From positions 11,217,465 through 11,281,464 of the forward strand of contig NC_064221.1 of NCBI RefSeq assembly GCF_023101765.2: a stretch of 64,000 nucleotides of DNA, written 5' to 3'. The notes beneath the pieces were generated by a model, which did no database searches, was not told the origin of the DNA, and was given only the letters and a program-made list of their open reading frames with translations. Each line of letters opens with the position of its first letter. Within the stretch, counting starts at the first letter, position 1. The DNA comes from Spodoptera frugiperda (lineage: Eukaryota; Arthropoda; Insecta; Lepidoptera; Noctuidae). Positions 9,618 through 20,410 of this stretch are shown here, in pieces. The translations under genes were made by a program, and so were the position numbers.

Positions 9618-12458
9618 ATGTCAAGAAAATCTAAAACAATCGCTTGTTGAACGTTTGTCACATAAATGCACAAAGCATTCCAAGTCACCACAGCGACCTG
9701 TTTGACACGTTCAATAATAGCAACGTCCACGCCATTCTGATATCCGAAACTTGGCTCAAACCTCCACTGCTGTCCACAACCTACCCCCTCCCAGGTTATG
9801 TTCTAATAAGGAACGACCGCATGGTTAAAAGAGGGGTGGTGTAGGTATTTATCTCCGCAGTGAATTCTCATATAAGGTGCTCACTACTTCTCCTACCAAC
9901 TGTACTGCGGAGTACCTTTTTCTTGAAGTTTGTTGCCAAGGGGGGAAAGTTGTATTGGGTGTGGTTTACTGTCCTCCAACTGTTGATTATTTCACCGACT
10001 TCGAATCGGTTCTTGAATCTTTGGGTTCTGAGTACACGCATCACATAATCATGGGCGATTTTAACACTAATCTCCTATTCCATGAATCCTATCGATCCCG
10101 TAAACTCCTTCGTCTAATTGAATCAGCTAATTTTCATATATTGCCGCTTAACCCAACTCACCACAATATCGCGGGTGATGATTCTTGGCTTGATTTGATC
10201 CTTACCTCTGATCCTTCCCTTGTTTCCTGTCATGGTCAGCATGACGCGCCTGGTTTCTCTCACCATGACTTAATCTTCCTATCTTACATCCTAAAACCGC
10301 CCAAAGTGAAGCCCAGGGTCCTGTACAGGCGTTGCTTTGCACGGGTGGATGAGGCAAAATTACATAATGATGCGTCATTGATTGACTGGGAGCCTCTAAT
10401 GGAGGCGACTGAAGTCAATGATAAAGTTTCAATTTTTAACAAAATGGTGACCAACCTATATGACCGTCACGCACCCATCAGGAAAGTGAGGATTAAGCGG
10501 CCACCTGCGCCGTGGATGACGCCAGGGATTAGGATTGCGATGAGGCGCCGTGACAGTGCCTTTCGTAAGCATCGCAAAGACCGTACGGAGGAAAATTGGG
10601 CAGCGTATAAGGTTGCAAGAAACAGGTGTAACCTGATGGTGCGTAACGCTAAACGCCGCCATGTTCTCGAAAGTATCTCTCATACTTCTTCCGCCGATAT
10701 CTGGAAATTCCTTGGAACTCTAGGTATCGGCAAAACACAATATCCAGACCTTCCCAGCACAATTGGCTTAGATGATCTCAATAAGCATTTCTCCACAGTC
10801 CCTCTTATGGATCGTCTAGTCAAAGAAAATACGTTGTCCCATATCGCTGGTCTGGTGCGTCCCAACATTTCTATTCCTTTTCACTTCATACCTGTTGAGT
10901 CGTCAGAGGTCAGTAAGATAATCCTGTCCATTAAATCCAAAGCGGTAGGGTGTGACAATATTTCTCGCCACATGATTATCACAATTTTGGATCACGTCCT
11001 GCCAGCTATAACCCACATTATAAATTTTTCCCTCTATTCCGGTACCTTCCCATCCCTATGGCGTAATGCCTTTGTTCGTCCTCTCCCGAAAGTCTCTGCT
11101 CCTACTATACCCTCTCATTTCCGACCTATTTCAATACTCCCTTTCCTATCCAAAGTCCTTGAAGCCTGTGTCCACAAACAACTTTCTAAGTACATTTACT
11201 GTAATGGACTCATCAGCCCTCTCCAATCTGGATTCAGGCCGGGACACAGTACTGTTTCTGCCCTCCTCAAAGTGACTGGCGATATTAGAACTGGCCTGGA
11301 GGACACTAAGGCCACGGTTCTGGTTTTGGTAGATTTCTCTAACGCCTTCAATATGGTCAGTCACGATATCCTTTTAGCCATCCTATCCCATCTTGCGATC
11401 TCTGGCAAATCTCTTGAATGGTTCTCTTCCTATCTTCAGGAGCGTCAGCAGTCGATCAAGCTGGATGAGACCTCATCTAGCTGGTGCGAATTAAAAACTG
11501 GCGTTCCTCAAGGCGGCATTCTATCTCCTCTTTTATTTTCCGTCTTCATCAATCTCATTACTTCCGAACTTCAGTGTGCGTACCATCTATACGCTGATGA
11601 CTTGCAACTTTATTGTCAGGCTGGCGTTGACGGTTTGTCTGATGCCATCTGGAAGGTCAACGGTGACTTGGCAGCCATAAAGAATTGGTCTGAGAGGTTT
11701 GGCATAGCGGTGAATCCACTAAAATGCCAAGCCATTATCCTGGGAAGCACCCGTACGCTGAGCGGGATTGACAGGGCCAACCTACCGGCTGTATCCTTTA
11801 ACGATGTGGCTATCCCTTTGAGTAGTGAGGTTAAGGACTTGGGGCTGTGCATTGACACAAATTTGAAGTGGCATACACAGGTCGCTCACGTATGCAAAAG
11901 GGTCACCGGATCACTACGGGTGCTTTACAGACTAAAGAATTTGCTTCCTTCCGCTACGAAAGCTATGCTGGTGCAGGCCTTGGTTTTTCCTATTATCGAT
12001 TATGCTGATGTTTGTTACTACGACCTGAATGCAGATCTCCTCAATAAACTTGACCGACTTCTGAATAACTGCATTCGATTCGTATTCAACCTGCGTAAAT
12101 ATGATCATATTTCTGCACATAGGTTGCAATTAAAGTGGTTGCCCATTCGCCAGCGCAGGGAGCAAAGGGCGCTAACCACTCTATTCTCCTTTCTCAATAC
12201 TCCTTCCTCACCTAGTTATCTATCCCCCTATTTCCAGTACATCTGCGCAAACCACAATAAACAACTCCGTTCGTCCCATAATCGTCTTCTCCAATGTCCC
12301 ACTCATCGCACTGACTTTCTCCATTCTTCCTTTTTCGTGCAAGGCATTTTTCTGTGGAATGCGCCCCCCGGGATATCAGGATGGTGTCAAGTCGTTTAAC
12401 ATTTAAGAGGAAGATTCGCGAGCTTTTGCTAAAGAGGTTGGCTGATTCATCACACTGA
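9618..12458 (+). pseudogene. LINE ORF2: AP endonuclease plus reverse transcriptase (three frameshifts)
   Basis: The polyprotein would nick target DNA and prime reverse transcription there. The endonuclease begins with HINAQSIPSHH and SETW, then has GDFNTN (nt 10054) and SHHDL. The RT has the motif A aspartate in LVDFSNAFN (nt 11332), GVPQGG (11500) and YADD (11590-11601), so the catalytic aspartates are intact. An uninterrupted frame of 840 codons runs 9877-12399. Three single-base lesions break the whole: near 9643-9646, just after the first residues of an ATG at 9618; near 9842, joining frames at GGT 9844; and near 12370, after which the C-terminus continues in another frame to TGA at 12456-12458. 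Few lesions across 2.8 kb suggest a fairly young but dead copy. Comparable arthropod ORF2s are often annotated 'jockey-like'; the exact clade is uncertain. Confidence 0.85.
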
Positions 12459-12530
12459 CTATTCTCTATATGTAGTATGTGTTATTTATGAGTATATATA
12501 TATTTATATAATATGTATCTATATAATATA

Positions 12531-12935
12531 TGTCGGCGCAACCACATCAACTATTCAGAGAAAGTAGAATAAGTTTGGTTAATTCACTTGATTGTCCTAA
12601 AAATCAGTTTATTAATCATCAGTTGATTATTTTAAGTTTAATACGATGTAAAATTAACGTTATCATTGTAATTTCAATACTTAACCTAAAACTTGTAAGC
12701 ACGTGCTCGTGCGCCGAGTCCTATAAATACGCCCGCACTGTAGGCAATCGGGGCAGTTGCACTCCGATCGCCGTACAGTACGGACCTCCCTGGGAGTTGA
12801 ATAAACTAAGTTTACAGTACTCGTGAAGTTTTTCTAAGCCCCAAAATGGGTGACCATCGTGAGAACAACAACTGTGACGTCAGCAATGATGACGTCACAC
12901 TTTTTCAAAACACCACGTAGATTTCTCCTTCGTCA
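12531..12935 (+). repeat. 5' LTR
   Basis: TG...CA ends. TATAAATA lies at 12722-12729 and AATAAA at 12800-12805, marking likely promoter and poly-A signals. Two TGACGTCA palindromes lie at 12875-12882 and 12890-12897, downstream of the TATA box. Open frames of about 98 codons in this region are repeated exactly in the other LTR and have no recognisable domain. Confidence 0.85.
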
Positions 12936-13496
12936 TCAGAAGTGGGATTGCAAGAAGCCCTTACCCCAGCCGCTTCATCATCAGCTTTTCCACCTGATCA
13001 ACTGGAACGAATCAACAGCCGCAAGTACATCAAAACCACGACCTGGAGAGTGAAAATAACCCACCAGAATAAACAGATAAGTATTGCATAGTTAATTACC
13101 CTTTTCAAATTTCAAAAATTCCAAATTAAACTCCGAGAACTCTACGAGACCCTCCGAGAAATCTACGAGACCCTCCGAGAAATCTACGAGACCCTCCGAG
13201 AACTCTACGAGACTAACAACTAATTTATAATGAACAGAAATCCTTCTCAGAGAAAATACTTTCTTTGCCTACAGGTAATCACATCACAACATAACAAAAC
13301 CAACGAGAATCACCGAGAACCTACGAGAACCTACAAGAATCACCGAGAACCTACGAGAATCACCGAGAACCTACAAGAATCACCGAGAACCTACGAGAAT
13401 CACCAAGAATCTACAAGAATCACCGAGAACCTACGAGAATCAACAAAAAAATCAACGAGGCTGGTGCAGAGCGCGCACCGCCTGTCAGTATGGCCG
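12936..13496 (+). repeat. Internal region of the LTR element with a decamer-like tandem array
   Basis: A possible primer-binding site starts at TGGGATTG (12943), 7 bases after the LTR. From 13130 to 13215 the unit (CTCCGAGAA)(T/C)CTACGAGACC recurs, and from 13305 to 13445 GAGAACCTAC and GAGAATCACC units alternate. One frame (13230-13538) translates these to a repetitive, charged peptide rich in E, N, R and T. I consider it non-functional. No clear polypurine tract precedes the 3' LTR, which is unusual. Confidence 0.75.
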
Positions 13497-13900
13497 TGTC
13501 GGCGCAACCACATCAACTATTCAGAGAAAGTAGAATAAGTTTGGTTAATTCACTTGATTGTCCTAAAAATCAGTTTATTAATCATCAGTTGATTATTTTA
13601 AGTTTAATACGATGTAAAATTAACGTTATCATTGTAATTTCAATACTTAACCTAAAACTTGTAAGCACGTGCTCGTGCGCCGAGTCCTATAAATACGCCC
13701 GCACTGTAGGCAATCGGGGCAGTTGCACTCCGATCGCCGTACAGTACGGACCTCCCTGGGAGTTGAATAAACTAAGTTTACAGTACTCGTGAAGTTTTTC
13801 TAAGCCCCAAAATGGGTGACCATCGTGAGAACAACAACTGTGACGTCAGCAATGATGACGTCACACTTTTTCAAAACACCACGTAGATTTCTCCTTCGTC

Positions 13901-13901
<1 letters not shown>
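13497..13901 (+). repeat. 3' LTR
   Basis: It appears base-for-base identical to 12531-12935. TATAAATA is at 13688-13695, AATAAA at 13766-13771 and the paired CREs at 13841-13848 and 13856-13863. An (AT)n run of the LINE tail follows directly. Confidence 0.85.
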
Positions 13902-13931
<30 letters not shown>

Positions 13932-14127
13932 GTACTGGTATGTATTATTGTGTATATGTCAGAAATATATGTTATCATTTCCCATCGTAATGGTCTATCA
14001 TGTTCCATGCACCCGCCTGTTATGTTCTCTGCACCACCCAAGGGTCAGACAGGTAGAAAATGCCAACGGCATTATGTCCGCCCATGTACTTGTGCATAAA
14101 GCTTTTTAAATAAAAATAAATAAATAA

Positions 14128-14365
14128 TTGCAGCTTGCAGCTTTAACCTTAGCTATCGACTTTATAAACTTGTTACTTTATTGTATTATAATATGTTACT
14201 TTATCGTGAAGTGTTTGTACTCGTACTTGGAACAGTTTTATTATAATTAAGAAGTAATTATTAATCTAAACCAACACATTATTTACAACTTAAAAATACC
14301 AAAAAAATAAGGAATAAAAACTAACTTAAAACTAAAATAAAGGCAATAGGCGTGGTTAGGTGTGG
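14128..14365. other. 3' UTR of the minus-strand RLE LINE and junction
   Basis: AT-rich sequence between two LINEs lying tail to tail. On the minus strand it follows the stop codon at 14368-14366. I cannot place the exact 3' end of that element. Confidence 0.4.
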
Positions 14366-15779
14366 TTAGGCGTCGAAGTACTCGTCCGCATCGCTGTCAT
14401 TGGGGAACGTTCCCAGAAGACTGGCCGCATTGCCACGTTGTATGGCAATGCTTATCTTTTGACCGAAGAAATAGCCAGCCTTCTGGTCACGCGTAGAGTC
14501 GAATAGCTTATGTGCAATTTCTTTATATAGAGAATGTGCACCAGGACCCCATGGCCCAAGTGTTTCGACCCCAAACGGCTCAAAACAATAATTGCCAACT
14601 AAGTTAGAATATTTGCGCCGCTTGAGGTCCTCTGCCGCGGAAGCAGCCGCACCAGCGCATGCAGCAGTACTTAGAAGGTGAGATGGCGCAAGGGTGTCTA
14701 CACACGTAGCGTCCCACACCAAAGGCCTACCCATCTTCCAAGGCAGCAACGACATACCATCTGGTCTCTTGCCATCATCACGTACCAAACCATTAGGTTC
14801 TAATACGGCTGGTACGCCGGCTGAGGCGAGAGCACGACGAATAATGTCGTTGATGCTGGCATGACGACTTATGCGGCCTGCACTTCTACGACATGAAAGA
14901 CCATGGTGTCCCGAGCCATCGACTCTTTCTCCACAGTGGCAACAATGCGGAGAGACACAGGGAGCACCCAACCGTAAGCACACAGCTAGCCGGAACGTAA
15001 TGTCATCCAACATAGTTCCTATGTAGGGTGACGGGAGCGCCTGAAGCCACAAACCTGATTCCCACTCTCCCACAGCCAATAAGCGAGCTCGCTCTGCAGC
15101 ATTAGAAGAAGAGTTGATTAATGACTCACGAATAATACTGCACAGCGGCACGTCCCATTGTCTCTGAGAAGAAGGGTGAACAGGTAAATCAGTAAATGGA
15201 CAGGCCATTTTCCAAGCTTCCACTGCATCAGTCAAACACGGCACCTCAAAACTAGCCAGTGATGGAGAAAGAATTTTCCTGACTAATTCAGAGGTACTGT
15301 GGACCGATGAGAGAAATGCTGGTAAGCTAATACTTGAAATTTTGCGGACGCCGAGCCCAGCGAATGGGAAGGGTAGCTTGTTGCCAAGCACGGTCATCCA
15401 AAGCCACATTAAGTATGGATGATAATGTGTGTCTGATAATTTTGTCTACATTTTCCAAAATATGTGAATTTTTCCATATATGAGATGCGCGGAGAATATA
15501 AGTAAATTTTGGTCCAAAACAACAATACCGAATCAGAGTGAAAGCCGAATGTGAGTTGATTTTGTGTAGTCTATCCGAAATATTATTGAAATTTTCTATT
15601 TTGTCTTCGATGAATGAAGGAAAACATTCATCGAATATTGGGGAACCTAGGAGGTGAAGTGAATTTTTATCCTTAATTTTGATATTGGGAGCTATTTCCT
15701 GAAATTTTGATAAAATCGTTTGTCGGTCAGTAGAGTTAGGTATGTAAATTTCACATTTAGATAAATTTAGGTCAATATG
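14366..15779 (-). pseudogene. RLE-type LINE fragment: RT thumb region, CCHC knuckle, restriction-like endonuclease
   Basis: An open frame of 347 codons runs 15409-14366. Residues 156-173 form C-x2-C-x8-H-x4-C. They are followed by RH..IND (182-188), RPD (215-217) and WD (232-233), the order seen in the knuckle and PD-(D/E)xK endonuclease of R2-like LINEs. The frame above it, 15779 to about 15370, has no stop and reads like the end of an RT: LSKCEIY, then LGSPIFDE, AFTLIRYCCFGPK, and DDRAWQQATLP. A frameshift near 15365 joins it to AGLGVRK in the lower frame. An in-frame TAA at 15782-15780 marks the 5' truncation. The palm domain with its YADD motif is absent. Such enzymes cut a specific target and copy RNA there. 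Which RLE clade it belongs to I cannot tell. Confidence 0.75.
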
Positions 15780-17640
15780 TTACTTAAACTTACAATTAAA
15801 CTTTTGACAGATTTTGTGTTGTTGATGGTTCTCTAATTATTTTTCTAAAAGAAAAGTAGCCTAAATAGTAACTTAGATAGCTGATGTACTAAGGAGTGCC
15901 TGCCTGTAAACATCCCGTCAACATTGGTCCAGTAATTTCAGAGAGACTAGTCGGAACAAACAGATAGACAGACATGTATCGTATGTATATTCATATGCAG
16001 GCCGTTTAAAGCGGTTATTTCAATATTACCAACAGACACTCTAATTTTATTCATTAATCTAGACAAGAAATGTGACCGCTAATATTCTAAGGAAAATAAA
16101 TAACTTGATCAATCTCAATACGTCATTTCCCCCGGAGATGACGTCACGTGACTGATATGTTACAATGTCTTTCATTAATTTCAGTCAGTAAGTTATATGT
16201 GTACAGTGTATGTCATGCATAGCAGTTATTTTGATAATTGACTGACTAATGGACAATTTCTATTATAGACATTTCAAAAGTGTATGACTTAATAAACAAT
16301 CATGCCAATTATTCTCTATTACTTAAAAGAGACATACGTAGAGACAGAAGTAGCCAATTTATTCCATAAAACAGCAGAGTTGGTTAATTCTCATAATTAT
16401 ACCTACTTCAACTTTTCAGCCAGTTATAAAATCCCACACACACCTCCGGGAAATAACGCGTGATGTTACAGTTACGTAGAACAAGTCCGACCGGATAAAA
16501 CCGGTTTAACAACAGCTCGGTAGCCGGCAGCCGCGAGTCAGTATGAATTGGTTTCCCGAAATTATAGCCGGCGGGCCCACACCGGCCGCCGTAACCACTG
16601 GCAAATGGAAACAAATTGCCACTCGACTGGATTTTACAGAACGTCACCACAACTACAGGGCGGATTGTACGTCACGTCATAGCGTGTCGGTGACGTGTCG
16701 TGTGAGTTAAGAGGACGGGAATTTTCGTCGCGTTTGTTTTGAGACGAAATGTAGTGATCGCTAGTTGCAGGAAATTAGTTTTTTAGATATTAGTGTTATT
16801 TAGTCTAATTTCGTGTTCAATATATGTAGTCTTTTAATTTTAACAAGAACAATAAATAACGGCTCAGCTTTTGTACTATCTTGATAGGAAGAAATTTAAT
16901 GGCTTAACTTAATCGAATCAGTCTCCGAGCCGAAGCCAGCCACTGAACATTTTATTTTAACAATTCGTAGTCAACATTTCTGTTAATATTATAAATGTTG
17001 ATCTAACAAAGAGTACATTTATTTTAATTACCGCACTGTGTACTCAGCGCTTTGTAAACCTGGCGAGTTAATTCATGTGACAAATAAATACACACAGTTA
17101 CGTAACTACGTGTGGTAAGCACCTGCGTAATAAAACATAAACAGTCATTATAAAAGTCATTCATTCATATAATCGCCGTGAATGGAGGTATGGGGGCGCG
17201 GGGGCGCGGGAGCTCTGTTACTCGGGGGCGCGGTTACCAGGTGGCGCGGGAGCGCCTAACTTCAACAATTAAAGTGTTAGCACACCGCGTCAGTTAGTTT
17301 GTTTGATTACTTGGACAGTTGTGGGTGTAATTAGGTAATCACTTATGTATGTGTGACATATTACATGAGGTTACAATAATTTTGTAGGGAACACAGATTT
17401 AAACCAAATGTTTAAGTAATTTATTTTCACAAAACTTCTAATATATTTCTATACTTGTGGCAAGTAGCGAACGTTACCTCGAATAATTAATTATCCTATA
17501 GCACTCTGCTTACAAAGTGCAGACAGCGACAAAATTAAGTTGCAATACGTATAACAATTTAATTTGAAACGTCCCTCGGCCCCGTGTCCTGTGTAGTCTC
17601 GTGTAAAAGTTAATTAAAAACTGCGTACACAAATAAACCG
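15780..17640. other. Non-coding with a GC-rich islet
   Basis: I see no supported gene. TGACGTCA followed by CGTGA lies at 16139-16149. GC-rich patches at 16550-16600 and 17190-17260 (GGGGGCGCGG repeats) interrupt AT-rich DNA. A possible decayed LINE tail lies around 15900-16010. Confidence 0.45.
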
Positions 17641-17683
17641 TAAGCCCCCCCCCCTCCCTACCCCCGCTTACCTTCGCTCGGGC

Positions 17684-17690
17684 TATAAAA
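17684..17690 (+). promoter_or_regulatory. Possible TATA box
   Basis: GGCTATAAAAGCAG is a strong metazoan TATA context, sitting downstream of a C10 run at 17645-17654. No open frame longer than a few codons follows, so this may be a promoter of a non-coding first exon or chance. Confidence 0.3.
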
Positions 17691-17913
17691 GCAGACGACC
17701 AATGATATTCATTGCTCGTACATTTTACTGCTAATTATAAAATTGTCCGGTGGGCAGCCACGCTTGCCTTAACTTGACCACCTTGGACAAATTGAAAATT
17801 ACTTATGTACTGTATGGTCTTACTTTTAAAGTATTTTCGGACCATTTCCTAAGTAACTTAGTGTCAGTACTAATATAAGTACATACCGTCGTACTAAGAG
17901 TAATTTAATTGTT

Positions 17914-17996
17914 TCGGGTCTGGGTGTCATGTGTATGTGAAATTGTATGTTTGTAAACGCACCAACGACACAAGAGAAAATCCTAGTGTGGTGAAA
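17914..17996 (+). repeat. SINE family B, 3' fragment
   Basis: It shares GTTTCGGGTCTGGGTGTCAT, GTATGTTTGTAAACGCACC and the ACACAAGAGAAAATCC end with 47161-47258. The tRNA-like head is missing. Confidence 0.8.
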
Positions 17997-18029
17997 CGTT
18001 CTTTTTTTCTTTATAAATGAAGCTAAAGA

Positions 18030-18117
18030 TTTAACCCAGTGTTTAGCAATCGTTTTCAGAACAAAATCGTTACTAAGGAATAGTTTAAGTAGTCATTAAT
18101 TGTCTCTGAGTGTGGTA
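18030..18117. mobile_element. Palindromic MITE (family P), partial copy
   Basis: TTTAACCCAGTGTTTAGCAA, AATCGTTACTAAGGAATAG and the AATTGTCTCTGAGTGTGGT end match 23081-23195 and 9424-9540. The outer left end is lost. Confidence 0.65.
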
Positions 18118-18395
18118 GTTAACCAGATTGAACTAAATGTCAGTACTTTACATGGAACGTCAACTGTCCTCCACAACTACAACCAAGCATTTGGTATTAC
18201 ATTAACTCGTTTCAGTGCACAGTAATTGTACAATGTACATATTTACACTGAAATAATGAAATGTAAAGCAAACTGTAATTATTGTCAGTTTGACAATAAC
18301 ATCATTAATAACTGAATCGTCGAGTGATTACACAATCCAATTACAGTACCATTAACGTATTTAATGGACTGATGGATATTATACAGTATGTTTTT

Positions 18396-18500
18396 TAACC
18401 GACTTCCCAAAAAGGAGGAGGTACTCAATTCGACCGACATTGTTCGACCCGGATTAGCTGTAATTTGGTCCCATAAAAATGGGTTTCAGATTGGTTCAGT
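18396..18500 (+). repeat. Short LINE-tail-like repeat
   Basis: AACCGACTTCCCAAAAAGGA followed by GGTACTCAATTCGACCG is a motif I know from many arthropod LINE 3' ends. The opening AACCGACTTC also occurs at 49921. There is no coding sequence. Confidence 0.5.
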
Positions 18501-19012
18501 AGTTTTTATTCTATTATTAACCAATACAAAATGTGTATTACAATTAGGTAAATATTAGCAGAAACGGAATAAGTAGCAAAAGAAGGAGAATTAATTTAAA
18601 TACGTTTGTTGTCGACACGAGAGGGCGCTGCGAGCTGCGAGCTTAGGAGGTACTTAAGTAGCAATGAGAATAAAATATTAACACAGCATTATATATCACG
18701 GCTCTTATTTCCCGAGTGAGTAGACACAGAGGGCTTAGTACGAGTGGTTTACGTGGAAATGTTACCGCGTTTAGCTCTTTGATTGGTTGGTTCATTGAAA
18801 CAGGCCAGTCAGAGCGCTGAACAAATAAACTCGTACTAAACCCTCAGGTTTTACCTTTGAAGTACCTTTTTCTCACTAATTATGTAATGAGTTCCATATA
18901 ATAAGGGTAAGCTTGATAATTTTGATACCTATCCCAAATTACATGGTCTGTATTATTTATTGTTCATTTCTTTTACATACAATATACAACGATGATACAT
19001 CAGATTATTTAC
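18501..19012. other. Non-coding, no recognised feature
   Basis: AT-rich sequence. I see no gene. Confidence 0.5.
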
Positions 19013-19138
19013 TACTGAGAAATTTTCAATAAACCGATAAAAGCCCAGTAATACTTTACCCAACCCGCCTTCGGGAATTGAACCCGAGACGTCTTATCCA
19101 GCAGTCGCGCTTGCGACCACTCAACCAACGAAGCAATC
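19013..19138 (-). repeat. SINE family A, 5' part with tRNA-like head
   Basis: The minus strand reads TTCGTTGGTTGAGTGGTCGC (A-box region) and GGTTCAATTCC (B box), then AGTATTACTGGGCTTTT and TTTCTCAGTAGTA, matching 24661-24790. The 3' half is missing. It is a pol III-type SINE head, not a functional tRNA. Confidence 0.8.
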
Positions 19139-20207
19139 TTTGTAGCGGGCAGACTTTGTAACATACTTTTAATTAATTCGATGAAGCAAAATTAAGAGAC
19201 TGAAATCTTTTATTACGAAATAAAATATTGAAGCCATCCCACTCTCTATAATTTATATCTAAGTACGGTAGAAGTCATAGAAGCGAAATGATCCTCCAAT
19301 ATATTAGCTCTAGTACTCATTAAACTAGATATATCTAGTTACTTTATACATGTGAGAGCTGTACTCTGATTGGCTTCTCTTTTTGCTAATAAGAAGGGTT
19401 CCAATTCCAAATATGTTTCGCCCAATTTGGACCCCAATTAGGCGCGGAACGTCCTGCGGGACGTACGTGCCGCGAGCGAGGCGAGCGACGCGATCGAGCG
19501 ATACGACACACATAAGTGTTTATATCGTTTGGTTAAATAGGGACAGTATTGTATTAATGGTGATTGGATTTCATTCCAATGATTGTTCAAGTGATTGTAA
19601 GCGCGGATGTTGAGTAACTGATGTTGGGTTTGATTGCCGGTTTAGGCAGATATCTAATTGGATTGTTAACTAAAGAAAAATTTTAGTAGTAGCAAGAATT
19701 TTAGGATTCCGTGCGTGGTGAGTTGCCCAATATATGATAAATCGCTATCGAGGTATCAGATTTGATTCTCAGGTTAGGTGAATAATTACATTTTTTGGTT
19801 ATTGTAAATTTCTCAGACGGAGATTAACGTAGTGGCCAGTGTAATAAGCTGCATGAAACATTTTAAGATCTTTATCTTCTCCATCCCCTGAGAATCAATG
19901 GACGTCGATTACATTATAATTACACTACACGAGAATTTAAATAGAATCAATCGAGTCCGAATTGATTCTTATTGTATTAGGAGATAAGTAGGCATCGAGT
20001 GGTGAGAATATATACAACAGTGGCTGTACCCGCGTCACTGTCACATTATCCGCCTCCTGCCGCGCCTGCCCGCCTGGTACCCGCGCCCGGCGCAGTCGGC
20101 ACTCGGCGGATAAATCGAGACGTTGATGCGTATTAGCTAATCGAGACTCTGTAATATATATTGGAGTAGTGTGTTTTGTAAATTAAATAATAAATATCAT
20201 TCAATTA
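19139..20207. other. Non-coding with GC-rich patches
   Basis: There is no supported gene. Short frames on both strands cover the GC-rich patch 19440-19510, and 20030-20110 is also GC-rich. Neither shows a convincing exon. Confidence 0.45.
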
Positions 20208-20410
20208 TGTTTTTTATGGGATAAGCCGATAAACGAGCATACGGATCACCTGATGGTAAGGAATCGCCGTCGTGAAACACCAGAGGCGTTACAAGTGCTT
20301 TGCCGGCCTTTTGTGGGTTAGGAATTTAAGGGTTGATTGGGTCTCTGGTAAATTCATACAACGGGGATTGGGAAGAGGCCGGGTAATTGAGCCTCCAATA
20401 ACCTCACTCG
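20208..20410 (-). repeat. Interspersed repeat family 2, copy 2
   Basis: TTTTTTATGGGATAAGCCG, GGATCACCTGATGGTAAGGA, GGAATTTAAGGGTTG and a CCTCACTCGC end on the plus strand. On the minus strand this reads towards a TTACCATCAGGTGATCC tail and A-run. Confidence 0.8.

Larger units (their letters stand above)
12531..13901. mobile_element. Non-autonomous LTR retrotransposon with identical LTRs
   Basis: Two 405-bp direct repeats (12531-12935 and 13497-13901), each starting TGTCGG and ending GTCA, flank a 561-bp internal region without gag, protease, RT or integrase. TATA flanks both sides (12527-12530 and 13902-13905), which fits a 4-bp target duplication of the Ty3/Gypsy type, though the TA-rich target makes this ambiguous. 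The two LTRs look identical by eye, implying a recent insertion. Size and lack of genes resemble TRIM-type elements. The plus strand is assumed from the order TATA box then AATAAA. Confidence 0.85.
9618..14127 (+). mobile_element. APE-type LINE (CR1/Jockey group), interrupted by an LTR element
   Basis: The body is the decayed ORF2 at 9618-12458, followed by a 3' UTR that opens with a TA-rich simple repeat (12490-12530). A 1,371-bp LTR element interrupts the UTR, which resumes at 13902 and ends with an AAATAAAAATAAATAAATAA-type tail at 14105-14127. Such (TAAA)n-like tails are usual for this LINE group. No ORF1 is recognisable upstream of 9618, so the copy may be 5' truncated. I could not define a target-site duplication. 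Confidence 0.8.

Noticed and set aside
13130..13450. Regularly spaced short repeats that might suggest a CRISPR array
   Set aside because: Units are contiguous with no unique spacers, lie between LTRs, and the DNA is animal.
12530..13792. Two near-identical frames of 98 and 100 codons that look like a duplicated gene
   Set aside because: They are the same stretch of the two LTRs, overlapping the TATA box and AATAAA signals.
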